From Elusimicrobiota bacterium (GTDB lineage Bacteria; Elusimicrobiota; Elusimicrobia; 2-02-FULL-39-32), in NCBI GenBank assembly GCA_016193115.1, contig JACPSV010000263.1, forward strand, positions 1-15,394: a stretch of 15,394 nt of DNA, written 5' to 3'. How positions within the stretch are numbered: position 1 is the stretch's first letter; each line of letters begins with the position of its first letter. Below the pieces are notes generated by a model, which made no database searches, was not told the origin of the DNA, and saw only the letters and a program-made list of their open reading frames with translations. Position numbers and translations under genes: made by a program. Positions 5,646 through 15,394 of the stretch are shown piece by piece.

Positions 5646-5651
5646 TATAAT
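5646..5651 (+). promoter_or_regulatory. -10 element of ispH
   Basis: A consensus TATAAT ends 9 nt before the ispH ATG. No good -35 is seen (TTGTGT at 5625-5630 is poor and badly spaced). There is no Shine-Dalgarno sequence, so the mRNA would have a leader of at most a few nucleotides. Confidence 0.5.
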
Positions 5652-5660
5652 TAAGCTGTC

Positions 5661-6620
5661 ATGTCACCTATTCAGGCGCCTCAAAAACTGATTTTGGCTC
5701 GGCCCCGCGGTTTCTGCGCGGGGGTGGAGCGGGCTATCGAGATTGTAGAGATTGCCTTAAAGGTTTATCCCCCGCCGGTCTATGTGTATCATGAGATCGT
5801 TCATAATCGTTATGTCGTGCAAGATTTGGGCGGCCGTGGCGCTATTTTTGTGGATTCCGTGAGCGAAGTTCCGGATAGAGGCGTGTTAGTATTTTCCGCT
5901 CATGGGGTTTCGCCCGAGATTCGGGAACAGACGAAATCTAAAAAGTTAAAAGTTATTGACGCGACCTGCCCTTTGGTGACCAAGGTGCATATGGAAGCGA
6001 TCCTGTTTGCGAAACAGGGACGCACCATCCTTTTGGTGGGACACCAAGGTCATGATGAGGTAGTGGGAACCATGGGAGAAGCGCCGGAGAGGATTGTGCT
6101 TGTAGACACTCCGGCCGATGTGGAGAAACTGGAAGTGGAAGATCCGGAAAAAGTGGCTGTGATCACCCAAACCACGCTTTCTCTGGATGACAGTAAAGCG
6201 ACCATTGACGCCATAAAGAAGAAGTTCCCCAAAGTCGTTTTTCCCCCTAAAGAAGATATTTGTTATGCGACCACCAACCGTCAAATCGCCGTGAAGGAGC
6301 TAACCAACCTGGCGGATTTAATTCTGGTGATTGGTTCGGAAAATTCTTCTAATTCTAAACGTTTGGCGGAAGTGTCCCAGGATAAAGGCGTACACGCGTA
6401 TCTGATTGACGATGTCTCAAAAATTAGGGAAGAATGGTTTGCGAACGTGAATGTGGTGGGCGTAACAGCCGGCGCGAGCGCGCCCGAACATTTGGTTCAA
6501 GAAGTGATTGACTACTTCAAAAGGCTAGGCGTGACCCATGTGGAAGAGATCATGACGGTTTCAGAAAACGTAAAATTTGCCTTACCTCCCGAACTTTCCC
6601 TAACTTCATCCGTCCGGTAG
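5661..6620 (+). CDS. ispH: 4-hydroxy-3-methylbut-2-enyl diphosphate reductase
   Basis: IspH carries out the last step of the MEP isoprenoid pathway, reducing HMBPP to IPP and DMAPP with a 4Fe-4S cluster. The 319-residue protein carries the three cluster cysteines C19 (PRGFCAGV), C103 (DATCPLV) and C201 (DICYATTNRQ). It also has the substrate residues H48 (VHNR), H81 (SAHGVSP), H131 and E133 (GHQGHDEVVGT), and SENSSNSKRL (226-235). Length and all motifs are normal. The N-terminus has a few extra residues relative to E. coli. It converges on nadA with only 7 nt between the stops and no visible terminator hairpin. Confidence 0.97.
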   Translation: MSPIQAPQKLILARPRGFCAGVERAIEIVEIALKVYPPPVYVYHEIVHNRYVVQDLGGRGAIFVDSVSEVPDRGVLVFSAHGVSPEIREQTKSKKLKVIDATCPLVTKVHMEAILFAKQGRTILLVGHQGHDEVVGTMGEAPERIVLVDTPADVEKLEVEDPEKVAVITQTTLSLDDSKATIDAIKKKFPKVVFPPKEDICYATTNRQIAVKELTNLADLILVIGSENSSNSKRLAEVSQDKGVHAYLIDDVSKIREEWFANVNVVGVTAGASAPEHLVQEVIDYFKRLGVTHVEEIMTVSENVKFALPPELSLTSSVR

Positions 6621-6627
6621 TTCCTCA

Positions 6628-7554
6628 CTAACTGATCGCCATCATTCTTTCCAGGGATTGACGGGCTTTTTGAGCGGTCTCTTCCGGAACGGTCACGCGG
6701 TAGCGCAAATCTTCCAGAGACCAGAGAACTTTCTCTAAAGTATTCTTTTTCATGAACTCGCAGGTCGCTTCCGGCGCGGCAGGATAGAATTTCTTCCCTG
6801 GGTTCTCTTTGTTCAGCCGGTGCAAAATGCCCGTTTCTGTGGCGATGATAAATTCTTTTGCGCTGGATTCATGGGCGCGCTGGATGATGCCGTCCGTAGA
6901 AAGAATTTTGTCCGCCAAATGCATGCAGGCCGTCAGACAACCGCATTCCGGATGCATGAGAAACTCCGCTTTCGGGTGTTGCTGTTTGAGTTGGAGAATG
7001 GGTTCCGAACGGATACGCACATGCGTATGGCAAGATCCGTTCCAGAGATGGATTTTCCTTTGAGAACGGCTGCGCACCCATTGGCCCAGATACATGTCCG
7101 GCACAAACAAGATTTCACGCTCTGGCGGAAATGACTCCACGATTTTAAGCGCGTTGGAAGAAGTGCAACAGACGTCCGACTCCGCTTTCACTTCGGCGGA
7201 AGTGTTTACATAAGCGACCACCGCCGCTCCCGGATGCTCGCTTTTCCATGCTCTCAACTGATCGGCCGTGATACATTCCGAGAGGGAACAGCCCGCTTCT
7301 AAGTCCGGAATCAAGATTGTCTTATTTGGGTTTAAGAGGGCCGCGGATTCCGCCATGAAGTGGACTCCGCAAACTAGAATCACGGGTTCTCTGGCTTGTG
7401 CGGCAAACTTGGCCATGCCCAGAGAGTCTCCCAGATAGTCGGCCAATTCCTGAATTTCTCCTATCTGATAGTTGTGCGCGACAAGGACGGCGTTCCGGGT
7501 TTTTTTTAGACTTCTAATTTTGTCGGCTAAAGATAAGGTTAAGGTTTCGGGCAT
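6628..7554 (-). CDS. nadA: quinolinate synthase
   Basis: NadA condenses iminoaspartate with dihydroxyacetone phosphate to give quinolinate, the precursor of NAD, using an oxygen-sensitive 4Fe-4S cluster. The 308 residues show AHNYQ (26-30), GDSLGMA (42-48), GVHFMAE (63-69), and the likely cluster ligands C89 (EAGCSLSE), C175 (NGSCHTH) and C265 (PEATCEFMK). Extra cysteines occur in HPECGCLTAC (201-210). This is the short, ligand-complete form. nadB and nadC are not in the window. It is the last gene of a probable thiC-PHP-nadA operon, starting 17 nt after the PHP gene; an AGGT precedes the ATG by about 9 nt. Confidence 0.96.
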   Translation of the reverse strand: MPETLTLSLADKIRSLKKTRNAVLVAHNYQIGEIQELADYLGDSLGMAKFAAQAREPVILVCGVHFMAESAALLNPNKTILIPDLEAGCSLSECITADQLRAWKSEHPGAAVVAYVNTSAEVKAESDVCCTSSNALKIVESFPPEREILFVPDMYLGQWVRSRSQRKIHLWNGSCHTHVRIRSEPILQLKQQHPKAEFLMHPECGCLTACMHLADKILSTDGIIQRAHESSAKEFIIATETGILHRLNKENPGKKFYPAAPEATCEFMKKNTLEKVLWSLEDLRYRVTVPEETAQKARQSLERMMAIS

Positions 7555-7571
7555 CGCTTTTTACCTGACTT

Positions 7572-8393
7572 TTACCCAAACAGTTTTTGTTTTCTTTCCC
7601 AAATACGGTCCACCACTTCTGCCGGCACAGGTACCTGCCCCAAAAGTTCGTGTCCGGACCCGGGACCATGGTAGTCGGATCCTCCCGTCACAACCAGATC
7701 GCGCGACTTCGCCAAATCCAAAAACCATTTGATTTGGTCTGGCCTGTGGGTTGGATAATACGTTTCGATTCCCTGCAACCCGAGTTTGACGAGGTTGTCC
7801 ATCATCTCTTTGGAGACAAAGAATCCGGGATGAGCCACCACGGGCACTCCTTTCGCTTGCAGAATGATCTCAATCGCTCTTTGAGGAGTCGGTCCTTCAT
7901 AGAAAGCGTAAGCGGACTTGCCCTTAGCCAGATATTTTTCAAAAGCTTCCTGCCGGGAAAAGACAACTCCCTTTTCTTTCAGTTTGTCCGCGATGTGCGG
8001 CCGCCCAATGGAAGCGGTCTCTTTCCGTCCGCCAAAATCGGAAAGATGGATTTTGATCCCCATCTGTCTCAGCCGTTCTAGAATCATTTCCGACCTCTTG
8101 GCTCGGATCTCACGGTGATCGCGCAGCGTTTTCTGCAGATCCTCACTCTTCTCATCAATGAAGTACCCAAGAATGTGAACGGAAGAGGTCTCGCTGGTAT
8201 TGATTTCAATTCCTGAGATTAAAGTCATGTTCAGTCCCGTCGCTTTGGCGCGGGCGGTTTCGAGTCCACCGGTGCTGTCATGGTCACAGAGCGCGAGATG
8301 AGAAATGCCCAGATCGTGTGCCTTCTGAATCAGTTCTTCGGGATCCAGAGTGCCGTCGGAATAGTTGGAGTGGGTATGGAGATCAACTTTCAT
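7572..8393 (-). CDS. PHP-domain phosphoesterase (RNase AM / YciV-like)
   Basis: The protein has the complete PHP metal-site pattern: DLHTHSNYSDG at the N-terminus, CDHDS, GIEINT, IGRPHIA, VVAHPG and GSDYHG. This group includes 3',5'-nucleotide bisphosphate phosphatases and RNase AM (YciV/TrpH), which trims RNA 5' ends; the exact substrate is not readable. The ATG at 8393 (MKVDLHTHS, 273 residues) fits the family better than the in-frame GTG at 8402, which would add three residues. Neither start has a Shine-Dalgarno. The gene follows thiC by 42 nt and precedes nadA by 17 nt, consistent with co-transcription. Confidence 0.88.
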   Translation of the reverse strand: MKVDLHTHSNYSDGTLDPEELIQKAHDLGISHLALCDHDSTGGLETARAKATGLNMTLISGIEINTSETSSVHILGYFIDEKSEDLQKTLRDHREIRAKRSEMILERLRQMGIKIHLSDFGGRKETASIGRPHIADKLKEKGVVFSRQEAFEKYLAKGKSAYAFYEGPTPQRAIEIILQAKGVPVVAHPGFFVSKEMMDNLVKLGLQGIETYYPTHRPDQIKWFLDLAKSRDLVVTGGSDYHGPGSGHELLGQVPVPAEVVDRIWERKQKLFG

Positions 8394-8435
8394 GGGGATC
8401 ACGGGAAATGGGGAGGCGAGGGTTTAAGTTTCTGT

Positions 8436-10295
<1,860 letters not shown>

Positions 10296-10314
10296 TTAAT
10301 CGCTTCTACCCGGG

Positions 10315-10343
10315 ATTATAACAATACCTGACTTTTTCATCAA
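10315..10343 (-). promoter_or_regulatory. thiC promoter inside the end of cca
   Basis: On the minus strand TTGATG (10343-10338), a 17-bp spacer and TATAAT (10320-10315) form a good sigma70 promoter. The -35 contains the TGA stop of cca (10342-10340). The expected start near 10308 gives a leader of roughly 20 nt that holds the Shine-Dalgarno AAGGAG. Confidence 0.75.
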
Positions 10344-11767
10344 GTATTGATTTTGGAAAGCGCTTTGCGGGCGAGTTCCAAAGCTTCTTCGGGGGTATGG
10401 ATTTCTTCCAGGACTACGGCTTCTTCCACCTCTTTCAGGATTTGGCCGATCAGGGGGCCTGGAGCCAAGCCCAGTTCTCTCATGAGGGTGTTGCCATCCA
10501 GGAGTTTAGGTTTCTTGGACAAGTGTTCGATCTCTTTTTTGTAGTGCCAACGGATGAAATTTTTGACCAGAATCTCATGCACGTCTTTCCCCTGGCCTCG
10601 CTCCTCTGGGGTGAGGTAGGTGTATCGGTCGGCCAGAGAGACAATCAGGGTTGGGAGGGCGGCTCCTTCCAGATCGCGAAAGAACCGGAACGTTGCTTTC
10701 TCCGTCAGGTTTTCTGCAAAAGCCAGTCCTCCCGGCCGCATGTGTGCCTGAATGACGGCAGAAACGTGGTTCGTGGCGTTCGCGCTAAATTTGAGACGTT
10801 TCGTAATCTCCTTGGCCATGCGGCCTCCCACCATTTGGTGATCGTAGAACCGGAGCCTGCCGTCAATGACTTTGGCCGTGGCCGATTTGCCGATGTCATG
10901 AAAAAGCGCGCTCATTTTCATGAGAGCGGCGCGCGAGTGCAGAAGATCTTTTAACTTTTCCTGATCTTCCGGGAACTCCTTCTCTAAATTTCTAAAAATC
11001 CATTCCAGTTGAGAGAGGGCGTCTAAAGAGTGTCCCCACACTCCTTTCCCGGGATAATAATCCAAAGCGCAGTTTCTGTTAGAATCCACTTCCGGGAAAA
11101 GAATGGAGATGAGTCCGCAAGAATCCAGTTGCAGGATCGTCTCATAGGAGTCGGGCGTCTCCAAAATAAGGAGCAGCTCTTCCCGAGTTCTTTCCGCGGC
11201 GGACTGTGTGATTTTTGGCGCATTCTCTTGGATAGATTCCAGTGTGTGGGGTTCGATCCTAAACCGGATTTGCGCCGCAATCCGGAACGCGCGCAGGATG
11301 CGGAGAGGATCTTCTTCATAAATCTGGGATGAGATTTGCCTCACAACTTTTTCACTCAGATCCTTGTTTCCTGCGTGAGGGTCTATCAGGGAGTTAGGTA
11401 TTTGGGAAAATTTTAGTCCCGGACGGATTTGGACTGCCATCGCATTGATGGAAAAATCTCTATGGATGAGATCTTCCCCGATATCGCGACCTTTAAGCCG
11501 GGAAAAATCCAGTTGTGTTCCGTCCTCGAGGAACGTGCGGTAAATTTCAAAACGGTCGGTCATCGAGACGAAGGGGCCGCGCAGAGCGCGGGCTGTTTGC
11601 TCCGCGACGGATTTGGGATCTTTTAGAAGGGCGAAATCCAGGTCTTTAAGAGGCCGGCCAAGTAGAACGTCCCGGATCGCTCCCCCCACCAGATAACATG
11701 CGTCCCCGTTTTGTTCGGAGAGGCGGTGGACGAGAGAGAGAACCGGGTCCAGAGAATTTTCATCCAT
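10340..11767 (-). CDS. cca: tRNA nucleotidyltransferase / poly(A) polymerase family with HD domain
   Basis: The N-terminal class II nucleotidyltransferase domain shows YLVGGAIRDVLLGR and the metal aspartates in KDLDF (D42, D44 from the start chosen here). These are followed by the RNA-binding-domain motifs LIHRDFSINAMA and EEDPLRILRAFRIAAQ. A C-terminal HD domain has LFHDIGKSA (H290, D291). Enzymes of this type add or repair the tRNA 3' CCA, or act as poly(A) polymerases; motifs alone do not separate these. I chose the ATG at 11767 (475 residues), which overlaps the receiver gene stop by 8 nt. An in-frame ATG at 11800 would add 11 residues with no family resemblance. This is the last gene of the dpp-to-cca operon. 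The tRNA-Gly in this window already encodes CCA. Confidence 0.88.
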   Translation of the reverse strand: MDENSLDPVLSLVHRLSEQNGDACYLVGGAIRDVLLGRPLKDLDFALLKDPKSVAEQTARALRGPFVSMTDRFEIYRTFLEDGTQLDFSRLKGRDIGEDLIHRDFSINAMAVQIRPGLKFSQIPNSLIDPHAGNKDLSEKVVRQISSQIYEEDPLRILRAFRIAAQIRFRIEPHTLESIQENAPKITQSAAERTREELLLILETPDSYETILQLDSCGLISILFPEVDSNRNCALDYYPGKGVWGHSLDALSQLEWIFRNLEKEFPEDQEKLKDLLHSRAALMKMSALFHDIGKSATAKVIDGRLRFYDHQMVGGRMAKEITKRLKFSANATNHVSAVIQAHMRPGGLAFAENLTEKATFRFFRDLEGAALPTLIVSLADRYTYLTPEERGQGKDVHEILVKNFIRWHYKKEIEHLSKKPKLLDGNTLMRELGLAPGPLIGQILKEVEEAVVLEEIHTPEEALELARKALSKINT

Positions 11768-12149
11768 GCAGAAGTTCTTCGATGTCCAGGATAGCCCCAA
11801 TTTTTTTTAGGAGTTTATCAAAGACGATCGGTTTCATGACAAAGGATTGGGCTCCGTAGTGAAAACTTTTTTCCACGTCGCCAACTTGATCTTTGGCGGT
11901 GCACATGATGACGGGCAAGGAGGAAGTTTTGGCGTTAGATTTTATATTTTGCAGAACTTCCCACCCGTCCATCTTGGGCATCACGACGTCCAATATAAGA
12001 ATGTCCGGCAAATCTTTTTCCAGCTCTTTCAAAGCTTCGATCCCGCCATAACAGGACTTAGCCAAAAAATGGCTGGCATTCAAATTCATCTTTAGAAGAT
12101 CCGCGATTTCGTGGTCGTCATCCACGACCAGCGCTTTAACCTGTTTCAT
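11760..12149 (-). CDS. stand-alone response-regulator receiver domain
   Basis: This 129-residue CheY-like protein has no output domain. The acidic pocket is D10-D12 (VVDDD), the phosphoacceptor D54 (LILDVVMPKMDGWE), the switch T84 (IMCTAKD) and the conserved K106 (FVMKPI). Single receivers act by protein contact, in chemotaxis, phosphorelays or enzyme control. No histidine kinase is in the window. It overlaps the acyl-CoA ligase gene by 14 nt upstream and cca by 8 nt downstream, so it is translationally coupled to both. Whether it controls any neighbour is not known. Confidence 0.92.
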   Translation of the reverse strand: MKQVKALVVDDDHEIADLLKMNLNASHFLAKSCYGGIEALKELEKDLPDILILDVVMPKMDGWEVLQNIKSNAKTSSLPVIMCTAKDQVGDVEKSFHYGAQSFVMKPIVFDKLLKKIGAILDIEELLHG

Positions 12150-13689
12150 GGGTGGATTCTTTCCTCAGTTCCCGCTTGAGTATTTTTTGCAGGGCATTTT
12201 TAGGCAGCTCTTTTCGGATCTCAATGTCTCGCGGCCTTTTGTAAGCGGGCAACTTTTCCTGGCAGAGTTTCAGGAGTTCGGACTTTTGAACGGACTGATT
12301 CTCTTTCAGAACCACAAACCCTTGGACGGTTTCGTCCCCGCTGGGGTTTGGGATTCCCACCACCGCCGCTTCCAAAACAGCGGGATGGCTTAAAAGCACG
12401 TCTTCCACCTGAACGGAAAAAACTTTCAGACCTTTGACGATAATCATGTCCTTGATTCTGTCCCGAATATAAATGTATCCATCGGAATCGAGGATTCCCA
12501 CATCCCCGGTTTTGAACCAGCCGTCCGGAGTGAACGATTCTTTCGTCGCTTCGGGAAGTCCGTAGTATCCTTGCATGACGTTAGGCCCTTGGATACAGAT
12601 TTCCCCCTCTTCTCCTGTGGGAACCTCTTTCCCCGATTCGGCTATAATTTTAACTTTGACGTTCGGGACGGGCCGTCCCACGCTCCCTTTTTTCCTCGAT
12701 TTGAGTGTGTTGACGGATACGACCGGACTGGTTTCGGAAAGGCCGTACCCTTCCAGCAAAGGAATGCCGAAATTTTTCTCAAACTTTTCCTGAACTTCTA
12801 CCGGCAGAGGCGCAGATCCGGAAATGCAGAAGCGCACGTGTCTGAAGAAAAAGTATCTGAGAACCCATTTCTTGAATCCGCGCGCCTGTTCGGCCAGGAT
12901 CGCGTAGATTTGAGGCACCGCGGCAAATATCGTGACCTTCTGTTGCGCCACCAGTTTGAGCCAGGGTTTGGGCGGCCGAATCGCTTCTACGAGGGTGATG
13001 GGCGATCCCAGATAGATTGGCACCAGAACGTTCGCTGTCCAGGCAAAAACGTGAAACACGGGCAAGAGACAGATAAAGCGATCCTGAGAATTCAGTTCCA
13101 GAGCCTGAACCGCGGAAAGAACGTTGCTGATCAAATTTTTGTGCGAGAGCATCACCCCTTTCGGTTTTCCCGTCGTCCCGGAAGTATAAAGGAACAAGAC
13201 CGTCGTATCCTCGCTGAAAGAAGAGGTTTTCTCCAAAGGAGATTTCTCCAGGAGAGATGAGTATGGCTGTACCGGTTGTTTCTGTGCGTTTCCGTTAGGC
13301 AAATCAGTCACCCAGATTTGTCTCAGCCCGTCATACTTCTTGCCCGCTTCCAGAACCGGTTCTAAGAAGGCGGACTGAGTCACAATGCCGCACGCTCCCA
13401 CATTGGAACAAATGAAGGCGATCTCTTCGCTTTTTAAGAAAAAATTGATCGGTACGGATGCTGCTCCCAAAGCGCTCAGAGCAAAAGTTGTGATGATGAA
13501 CTCGGGCGAATTTTTTGTGAGGAGCGCGACTTTGTCTCCCTCTTTAATTCCTGCAGATCGCAGTCCCGCAGCCGCTTTGAGAACCGAATCGTACAGTTCC
13601 TGAAATGTCCATGTTTTTCCGGAAAATAGGAGAGCGGTTTTAGAAGGATACTTTTCCGCGCTCGTTTTAAGCAAATCAATCAAATTCAT
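12136..13689 (-). CDS. long-chain acyl-CoA synthetase (AMP-forming)
   Basis: This 517-residue ANL-superfamily enzyme activates a carboxylate with ATP and joins it to CoA. Motifs in order are LYTSGTTGKPKGVMLSH (P-loop, 167-183), LLPVFHVFAW (208-217), EGYGLSET (313-320), GWFKTGDVG (390-398), RDRIKDMIIVKG (409-420) and the catalytic Lys502 in LPKNALQKILKREL. The closest resemblance is to FadD-like fatty acid ligases, but substrate cannot be read from motifs. There is no transmembrane N-terminus. GGAG precedes the ATG by 7 nt. The ATG is 1 nt after the dppF stop, and the 3' end overlaps the receiver gene by 14 nt. Confidence 0.9.
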   Translation of the reverse strand: MNLIDLLKTSAEKYPSKTALLFSGKTWTFQELYDSVLKAAAGLRSAGIKEGDKVALLTKNSPEFIITTFALSALGAASVPINFFLKSEEIAFICSNVGACGIVTQSAFLEPVLEAGKKYDGLRQIWVTDLPNGNAQKQPVQPYSSLLEKSPLEKTSSFSEDTTVLFLYTSGTTGKPKGVMLSHKNLISNVLSAVQALELNSQDRFICLLPVFHVFAWTANVLVPIYLGSPITLVEAIRPPKPWLKLVAQQKVTIFAAVPQIYAILAEQARGFKKWVLRYFFFRHVRFCISGSAPLPVEVQEKFEKNFGIPLLEGYGLSETSPVVSVNTLKSRKKGSVGRPVPNVKVKIIAESGKEVPTGEEGEICIQGPNVMQGYYGLPEATKESFTPDGWFKTGDVGILDSDGYIYIRDRIKDMIIVKGLKVFSVQVEDVLLSHPAVLEAAVVGIPNPSGDETVQGFVVLKENQSVQKSELLKLCQEKLPAYKRPRDIEIRKELPKNALQKILKRELRKESTHETG

Positions 13690-13690
13690 G

Positions 13691-14473
13691 TTAAATCTCC
13701 AACGCTTCTACGGCTCGGATCAGATTTTGCGTGTAGGATTCTTTGGGATGGCTCAAAATTTCTGAGACAGGTCCTTGCTCGACCATCTCTCCGTTCCGTA
13801 TCACGAGAACGCGATCCGCGACCTGCCTGACGACAGAGAGATCATGGGAGATCAGGAGATAGGCAATCCCAAATTGGGAATTCAGTTGCAGCAATAGGTT
13901 CAGTATCTGCGATTGGGTGGACATGTCCAAAGCGGAAACCGGCTCATCGGCCAAGATCAGTTTAGGTTTCATGGCCAACGCCCGCGCGATACCAATCCTC
14001 TGTCTCTGACCGCCGGAAAACTGGTGCGGATAATCCTGAAATATGTTTTTTGGCAGACCCGTAGATTCTAATAGGTTTTGAACCTGCGCTATTTCCTCGT
14101 CCGGATCCATCCTCGTTTGGGATTGCCTGACGGCTTCTAACAGGATGGATCCTACAGATCGTTTAGGGTTGAGAGAAGAGTAAGGATCCTGAAAAATTGT
14201 CTGCACGAGATGAGCCCTTTGCAGGGAAGAAAGGGAAGAGGCGTCTTTTCCATCCAAGAAAATTTCCCCGCTAGACGATTGTATCAGACCCTGAATGAGA
14301 CGACCGATCGTAGATTTGCCGCTGCCCGACTCTCCCACCAAAGCCACAATTTCTCCCGCAGAGATAGAAAACGAGATTTTCCGCACAGCGTCCACCGCCC
14401 CATAAGTTTGGAAAATCCCTCTTTCGATCGGAAAACTCTTGCAAAGATTTTTAACTTCTACGATTGGGTTCAT
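13691..14473 (-). CDS. dppF: dipeptide/oligopeptide ABC transporter ATPase, second subunit
   Basis: This 260-residue nucleotide-binding subunit has Walker A GESGSGKS (47-54), Q-loop FQDP (94-97), signature FSGGQRQR (152-159), Walker B LILADE (172-177) and H-loop His210 (LLISHDLS). It pairs with the upstream ATPase to drive import through a DppB/DppC channel. DppF and OppF usually have about 320-335 residues, with a C-terminal oligopeptide-transporter extension. This protein stops soon after the catalytic core (ENLIRAVE-type helix), so that extension is absent. The start overlaps dppD by 23 nt. Assignment to peptide transport rather than nickel or another substrate rests on general similarity. 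Confidence 0.88.
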   Translation of the reverse strand: MNPIVEVKNLCKSFPIERGIFQTYGAVDAVRKISFSISAGEIVALVGESGSGKSTIGRLIQGLIQSSSGEIFLDGKDASSLSSLQRAHLVQTIFQDPYSSLNPKRSVGSILLEAVRQSQTRMDPDEEIAQVQNLLESTGLPKNIFQDYPHQFSGGQRQRIGIARALAMKPKLILADEPVSALDMSTQSQILNLLLQLNSQFGIAYLLISHDLSVVRQVADRVLVIRNGEMVEQGPVSEILSHPKESYTQNLIRAVEALEI

Positions 14474-15257
14474 TGACTAGGGAACTAAGCAACTCTTGAG
14501 TATACGCATGTTGCGGTGTTTTGAGAACTTCTTGGGTGTTTCCCTCTTCTACAATCTCGCCTCTCTGAAGCACCGAGACCCTGCTAGAATAGTGCGCGAC
14601 GATACCTAAATGGTGCGTGATCAATAGGATAGCCATTTTCAGTTCGGATTGCAACCGGAGAAGAAGTTCCAGAATTTCCTTCTGGATGGTGACATCCAGC
14701 GCGGTTGTGGCTTCATCGCAGATCAGAAGTTCCGGCCGGTTTGCGATCGCCATCGCAATCAAAACCCGTTGCCTCTGCCCTCCCGAAATCTGGTGCGGGT
14801 AAGAGTGATAGATCCGTTCCGCATCGTCCAGACGCACCCGCTGGAAAAGTTCAATCGTTTTTTCTCTCAATTCTTTAGGCGGGCAAGGATTGTGAACGAG
14901 GATCGCCTCTTCGATTTGTTTTCCCAGCGTGTGGACGGGGTTTAAGGATGAGAAAGGGTCTTGGAATACAATCCCGATCTCGTTTCCTCTTAATTTGCGG
15001 AACTCTTCAAAGGAAAAAGACAAAACATTTTTACCTTTCCACAGGACTTCTCCTTGTGTCACGCGTCCTTCCTGAGATGAGATCAATCGGAGAATCGCCA
15101 GAGCGAGCGTACTTTTGCCCGACCCCGACTCCCCCACGATGCCCAGAGTCTCTTGTGTATTCAGGCGAAGAGAAATGTTTCTCAAAGCAGGAATTTTTTC
15201 TTTCCCCCGCCAATATTCCACAGAAAGATTCTTAACTTCTAGAAGTGAAGTATTCAT
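14451..15257 (-). CDS. dppD: dipeptide/oligopeptide ABC transporter ATPase, first subunit
   Basis: This 268-residue subunit has Walker A GESGSGKS (42-49), Q-loop FQDP (98-101), signature ISGGQRQR (157-164), Walker B LLICDE (177-182) followed by ATTALD, and H-loop His215. The usual THDLG after the H-loop reads THHLG, with His in place of Asp, and CDEATTALD replaces the common ADEPTTALD. The catalytic Glu182 is present, so activity should be kept. It also lacks the long C-terminal extension of typical DppD. The ATG overlaps the dppC stop by 4 nt (ATGA), and the 3' end overlaps dppF by 23 nt. Confidence 0.88.
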   Translation of the reverse strand: MNTSLLEVKNLSVEYWRGKEKIPALRNISLRLNTQETLGIVGESGSGKSTLALAILRLISSQEGRVTQGEVLWKGKNVLSFSFEEFRKLRGNEIGIVFQDPFSSLNPVHTLGKQIEEAILVHNPCPPKELREKTIELFQRVRLDDAERIYHSYPHQISGGQRQRVLIAMAIANRPELLICDEATTALDVTIQKEILELLLRLQSELKMAILLITHHLGIVAHYSSRVSVLQRGEIVEEGNTQEVLKTPQHAYTQELLSSLVNEPNRRS

Positions 15258-15394
15258 GTTCTCGTCCGAGGATCCACAACATCTCTTAAACCCTCGCCTA
15301 AAAGGTTAAATGCCAATACCGTGACCAATATTGCCAGTCCCGGAAAGAGGGAGAGCCACCAAGCGAAATGGATGTAATCTTTGCCCGTCGTCAA
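15254..15394 (-). CDS. dppC: dipeptide/oligopeptide ABC transporter permease, C-terminal part
   Basis: The minus strand is open from the window edge for 46 codons, ending at a TGA at 15256-15254. The residues include [19 protein letters not shown] and [13 protein letters not shown]. This is the characteristic end of DppC/OppC permeases: the last transmembrane helix and the cytoplasmic GDGLRDALDP-like tail. The N-terminal part lies beyond the window. The stop overlaps the dppD start, as is common in dpp/opp operons. Confidence 0.92.
   Translation of the reverse strand: MTTGKDYIHFAWWLSLFPGLAILVTVLAFNLLGEGLRDVVDPRTRT

Noticed and set aside
6618..6630. Bidirectional terminator between ispH and nadA
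   Set aside because: The two stops are only 7 nt apart and no hairpin with a T-run is visible.
10340..11800. Longer cca start at 11800
   Set aside because: The added 11 residues lie inside the receiver gene and lack family resemblance; the ATG at 11767 overlaps the receiver stop by 8 nt as elsewhere in this operon.
12571..13260. 229-codon plus-strand open frame
   Set aside because: Antisense to the acyl-CoA ligase gene and low-complexity in character (rich in Arg, Phe, Gln), as expected of a shadow frame.

Overview
The window comes from a bacterial chromosome of intermediate GC content. Housekeeping genes (ispH, nadA, thiC, cca, a dipeptide-type ABC transporter) point to a free-living bacterium. 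Nothing read here fixes the phylum. Several genes have a -10 hexamer only 6-9 nt before the ATG and no Shine-Dalgarno sequence, so leaderless mRNAs may be common in this organism.

Left third (1-5192) is accessory. A divergent gene of unknown identity is cut off by the left edge. A likely operon follows: a LexA-type self-cleaving repressor, a three-Cys-motif partner protein (TcmP, with methyltransferase-like motifs) and a Gp37/Gp68-type (DUF5131) protein with an N-terminal C-x6-C-x2-C cluster. The lexA promoter is a good sigma70 match with nested palindromes running from the spacer to the start codon. Two related, structured noncoding elements flank this operon in the same orientation (about 51-240 and 2638-3040). 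They share a block with 26 of 29 identical bases and a neighbouring hairpin with compensatory differences. Beyond the second copy are another strongly folding segment (3136-3306) and a tRNA-Gly(GCC) gene on the minus strand. Divergent from the tRNA is a complete split-HipA module, hipB-hipS-hipT (HipBST), whose promoter carries two identical TTATACC-N6-GGTATAA operators.

Middle (5153-10286) is mostly core. A DUF2203 gene overlaps the end of hipT head to tail, and ispH diverges from it. On the minus strand, thiC, a PHP-domain phosphoesterase and nadA form a probable operon converging on ispH. thiC has its own promoter inside the end of cca, with a leader of only about 20 nt and hence no TPP riboswitch.

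Right third (10340-15394) is one tightly packed minus-strand operon: dppC (partial), dppD, dppF, an acyl-CoA ligase, a stand-alone receiver domain and cca. Consecutive genes overlap by 4-23 nt or are 1 nt apart.

The best candidate for an undescribed system is the lexA-tcmP-DUF5131 operon together with its paired flanking RNA-like elements. Its function is not established by the sequence.
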